Assembly: GCA_021789355.1 (NCBI GenBank)
Contig: JAJYJR010000241.1
Coordinates: 1 to 8,488, forward strand
Direction: 5' to 3'
From: Chloroflexota bacterium
Lineage (GTDB): Bacteria; Chloroflexota; Limnocylindria; Limnocylindrales; CSP1-4
Length of the DNA stretch: 8,488 nt
Notes under the pieces: model-generated
The model's database searches: none
What the model was told of the DNA's origin: nothing
The model's input: only the letters and a program-made list of their open reading frames with translations
In this document: piece after piece, positions 6,875 through 8,488 of the stretch
How the letters are laid out: each line of letters opens with the position of its first letter
How positions within the stretch are numbered: the first letter of the stretch is position 1
Program-made: the position numbers and the translations under genes

Positions 6875-8101
6875 TCACTCGGCCGGCGCCGACCCGTCCC
6901 GCGCTCCCGCCCAGCGCACGATGCGCTCGGCTGACGTGGCCTGGACCAGCAGGCTGAACAGCACGATCCCGAACGTGATCCCCTGGAGCAGGTCGCGGTC
7001 CGGGAAGCCGGAGGGCAGCGACAGCGCCAGCGCCACCGCGACGGCGCCGCGCAGTCCTGCCCAGAACATCACGTGGAGCCAGCGGATCGGGATGCGTTCC
7101 CGGCCTGCCGTCCGCTCCACCAGCCATGAGACGCCGCCGAGCATCAGGTAGACCACCGCGGCCCGTCCCACCAGGATCGCGACGACCCCCACCGCGATCG
7201 CCCAGAGTGCGTCCGCGAGGTGACCCACCGGGATCGCGATCCCAACCAGCAGGAACACGAGCGCGGTGAGCAGGAACGCGAGGAACTCCCACACCACGTC
7301 GATCGCGTCCTGCACGCGCTGGCTCAGCCCCGCGCGGCGGCCGTAGGATCCCAGCACGACGCCGGCCACGACGGTCGCTATGATGCCCGACAGGCCGAGC
7401 TGATCGGCAACCAGGTACGTGCCGTACGCGGCGACGAGCGTGAGCGTGAGCTCCACGAGATGATCCTCGGTGGCGGCGGCGAGGCGCGAGATCGCGATTC
7501 CTGACACGACGCCGACCACGAGGCTCCCGATGGAGACGCCGACGAACTGGATAGCCCCTTGCGCCGGATCCATGGCGCCCCGCGTGGCGGCGACGGCGAT
7601 GGTGAAGGCGACGATCCCGGTCCCGTCGTTGAGGAGACTCTCCGCCTCGACCATCGTGGCCAGGCGGGCAGGCGCACGGAGCCGCCGGATGCTCGAGGTG
7701 ACCGCGGCCGGGTCGGTGGCCGAGACCATCGCCCCCACCACGAACGCCGGGCCCAGCGCGAGTCCCGTCGCGAAGTGCAGCACGACGGCGACGAAGCCGG
7801 CCAACAGCAGCACACCGGGAACGGCGAGCAGCAGGACCCCCCCAAGCGCGCGCAGCAGTTCCCGCTGGTCGAGGGAGTAGGCTGCCTCGAACACCAGCCC
7901 GGGGAGCAGCACCAGCAGCACCAGCTGCGGGCTCACCTGCAGGTGGACCGGCGGGGCGGCGAACGAGATCGCGACGCCGAAGAGGACCAGCGCCACGGTG
8001 TAGGGCAGCCCGACTCGCTGCGTGACCAGCGCGACGAACGCCAGCGCGACCAGGAGCGCGACGAACGCCTCAACGACCTGCAGGATGGGTGTCCCGGGCA
8101 T
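6875..8101 (-). CDS. CPA1-family Na+/H+ antiporter (NhaP-like)
   Basis: This integral membrane protein of 408 residues would exchange cytoplasmic Na+ (or K+) for H+, serving pH and salt balance. Hydrophobic segments fill most of the length, about a dozen membrane spans by eye, starting at residue 7. Family signatures are present in order: LPGLVFEAAYSLD (66-78), ATDPAAV with D130-P131, EAESLLNDGTGIV with the ion-binding N158-D159 pair, and the GLRGAVAVALALSLP segment with R351. The N-D pair is characteristic of electroneutral CPA1 exchangers, as opposed to the D-D pair of electrogenic NhaA types. The protein ends soon after the last span with a short tail and lacks the long cytoplasmic regulatory domain of some NhaP/NhaP2 proteins. 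The ATG at 8101 has a TAGGAT box 6 nt before it and no Shine-Dalgarno, which points to a leaderless mRNA. The cation specificity is not determined. Confidence 0.92.
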   Translation of the reverse strand: MPGTPILQVVEAFVALLVALAFVALVTQRVGLPYTVALVLFGVAISFAAPPVHLQVSPQLVLLVLLPGLVFEAAYSLDQRELLRALGGVLLLAVPGVLLLAGFVAVVLHFATGLALGPAFVVGAMVSATDPAAVTSSIRRLRAPARLATMVEAESLLNDGTGIVAFTIAVAATRGAMDPAQGAIQFVGVSIGSLVVGVVSGIAISRLAAATEDHLVELTLTLVAAYGTYLVADQLGLSGIIATVVAGVVLGSYGRRAGLSQRVQDAIDVVWEFLAFLLTALVFLLVGIAIPVGHLADALWAIAVGVVAILVGRAAVVYLMLGGVSWLVERTAGRERIPIRWLHVMFWAGLRGAVAVALALSLPSGFPDRDLLQGITFGIVLFSLLVQATSAERIVRWAGARDGSAPAE

Positions 8102-8107
8102 GCGCCG

Positions 8108-8113
8108 ATCCTA
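8108..8113 (-). promoter_or_regulatory. -10 element of a probable leaderless promoter for the antiporter
   Basis: On the minus strand TAGGAT is followed by 6 nt (CGGCGC) and then the ATG at 8101. Transcription starting about 7 nt past the hexamer would begin at the A of ATG. No -35 box is evident. Confidence 0.5.
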
Positions 8114-8256
8114 GGCGGTGTCTCGCCTCTTCGCGAGGTGGCGCGGCCTCGCGGCAACCGCGCGCGGGGCAGAATGCCTGCCGGCCGGCGAACGGGACGA
8201 GGCCTGCCGGCCCCGACCCGTGACGTTGCGGCCGCTCCGGGCGGTCCGGCGCCGCC

Positions 8257-8262
8257 TACACT
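8257..8262 (+). promoter_or_regulatory. -10 element of a probable leaderless promoter for the oxidoreductase
   Basis: TACACT is followed by 7 nt (GGCGCGC) and the ATG at 8270, placing the expected transcription start at or beside the start codon. No Shine-Dalgarno lies upstream and no good -35 box is seen. Confidence 0.5.
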
Positions 8263-8269
8263 GGCGCGC

Positions 8270-8488
8270 ATGAGCACCTATCGATACGGGATCCTGGGGG
8301 CCGGGCGACAGGGGACCGCCGCGGCCTACGACCTCGTCGTCCGCGGCGAGGCGGCCTCGGTGACGCTTGCCGACATCGACGGGACGGCCGCCCGGCGCGC
8401 CGCCGAGCGCGTGAACCGGCTGACCGGCCAGGACCGGGCCACCGGCGTGGCGCTCGACGTCACCGACCGCGACGCGCTGGTCGCGTTC
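8270..8488 (+). CDS. Saccharopine dehydrogenase-like NAD(P)-dependent oxidoreductase (N-terminal part only)
   Basis: Only the first 73 codons are in the window; the frame is open to the last base. The protein opens with a Rossmann nucleotide-binding fold: a first strand YRYGILGAG, the glycine-rich loop GAGRQG (residues 10-15), a helix AAAYDLVV, and a second strand VTLADID whose acidic end would contact the ribose of NAD. The helix AARRAAERVNRLTG then follows, and the next strand reads VALDVTD. This order, with GAGRQGTAAAYDL and the AERVN helix, resembles saccharopine dehydrogenase / lysine dehydrogenase-like proteins, which act in lysine and related amino-acid metabolism. Other Rossmann oxidoreductases, such as the Gfo/Idh group, begin similarly, so the substrate is open. 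The ATG is set by the leaderless-type TACACT box. The gene is divergent from the antiporter. Confidence 0.75.
   Translation, partial: MSTYRYGILGAGRQGTAAAYDLVVRGEAASVTLADIDGTAARRAAERVNRLTGQDRATGVALDVTDRDALVAF

Larger units (their letters stand above)
8102..8269. promoter_or_regulatory. Divergent promoter region between the antiporter and oxidoreductase genes
   Basis: These 168 bp separate two divergent genes. A -10-like hexamer abuts each end (TAGGAT on the minus strand, TACACT on the plus strand), with no Shine-Dalgarno at either start. The middle holds an 11-bp direct repeat, GCCTGCCGGCC, at 8176-8186 and 8202-8212, offset by 26 bp. Confidence 0.55.

Noticed and set aside
1..8488. tRNA, rRNA, CRISPR array, riboswitch or a novel multi-gene system
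   Set aside because: I saw no cloverleaf-like or rRNA-like sequence, no regularly spaced repeats and no recognisable riboswitch core. The genes are ordinary metabolic, transport and transposition functions in alternating orientations.

Overview
The window is very GC-rich bacterial DNA, about 70% by eye, with strong G/C at third codon positions. It carries four intact or window-edge housekeeping-type genes, one insertion sequence and one decayed gene fragment. No gene here fixes the lineage. The high GC, apparently leaderless starts and gene types would suit Chloroflexota of the Limnocylindria/Ellin6529 kind or an actinobacterial relative; this is a weak inference.

Left part (1-1741). Bases 1-337 hold the remains of a gene whose reading frame is broken at least twice. 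It ends in a YCF48/BNR-repeat-like motif (GVWTSTDGGSW). Its 3' side stops where an insertion sequence begins. That element spans about 338-1741 (1.4 kb). It has 23-bp imperfect terminal inverted repeats (19 of 23 identical) and one intact DDE transposase on the minus strand.

Middle (1763-6756). A minus-strand S9-family serine peptidase (beta-propeller plus alpha/beta-hydrolase, complete Ser-Asp-His triad) is divergent from a plus-strand pyruvate, phosphate dikinase gene (ppdK). They share a 167-bp regulatory gap containing a perfect 13-bp palindrome and a TACAAT box. The peptidase reads toward the insertion element, and its stop codon lies only 21 bp from the element's end.

Right part (6757-8488). 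ppdK converges with a CPA1-type Na+/H+ antiporter gene. The gap between them contains two GC-rich hairpins that could serve as bidirectional terminators. The antiporter is divergent from the start of a saccharopine-dehydrogenase-like oxidoreductase that runs off the window. Both of these genes have a -10-like hexamer 6-7 nt before ATG, which points to leaderless transcripts.

The genes do not form one operon: orientations alternate and each appears to be its own transcription unit. PPDK (pyruvate/PEP interconversion), the peptidase (peptide turnover), the antiporter (pH/Na+ balance) and the dehydrogenase (probably amino-acid metabolism) are general physiology. I see no sign of a defence, secondary-metabolite or otherwise undescribed multi-gene system. 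The most interesting points are the insertion element with its damaged flanking gene, the palindrome in front of ppdK, and the leaderless promoter pair.
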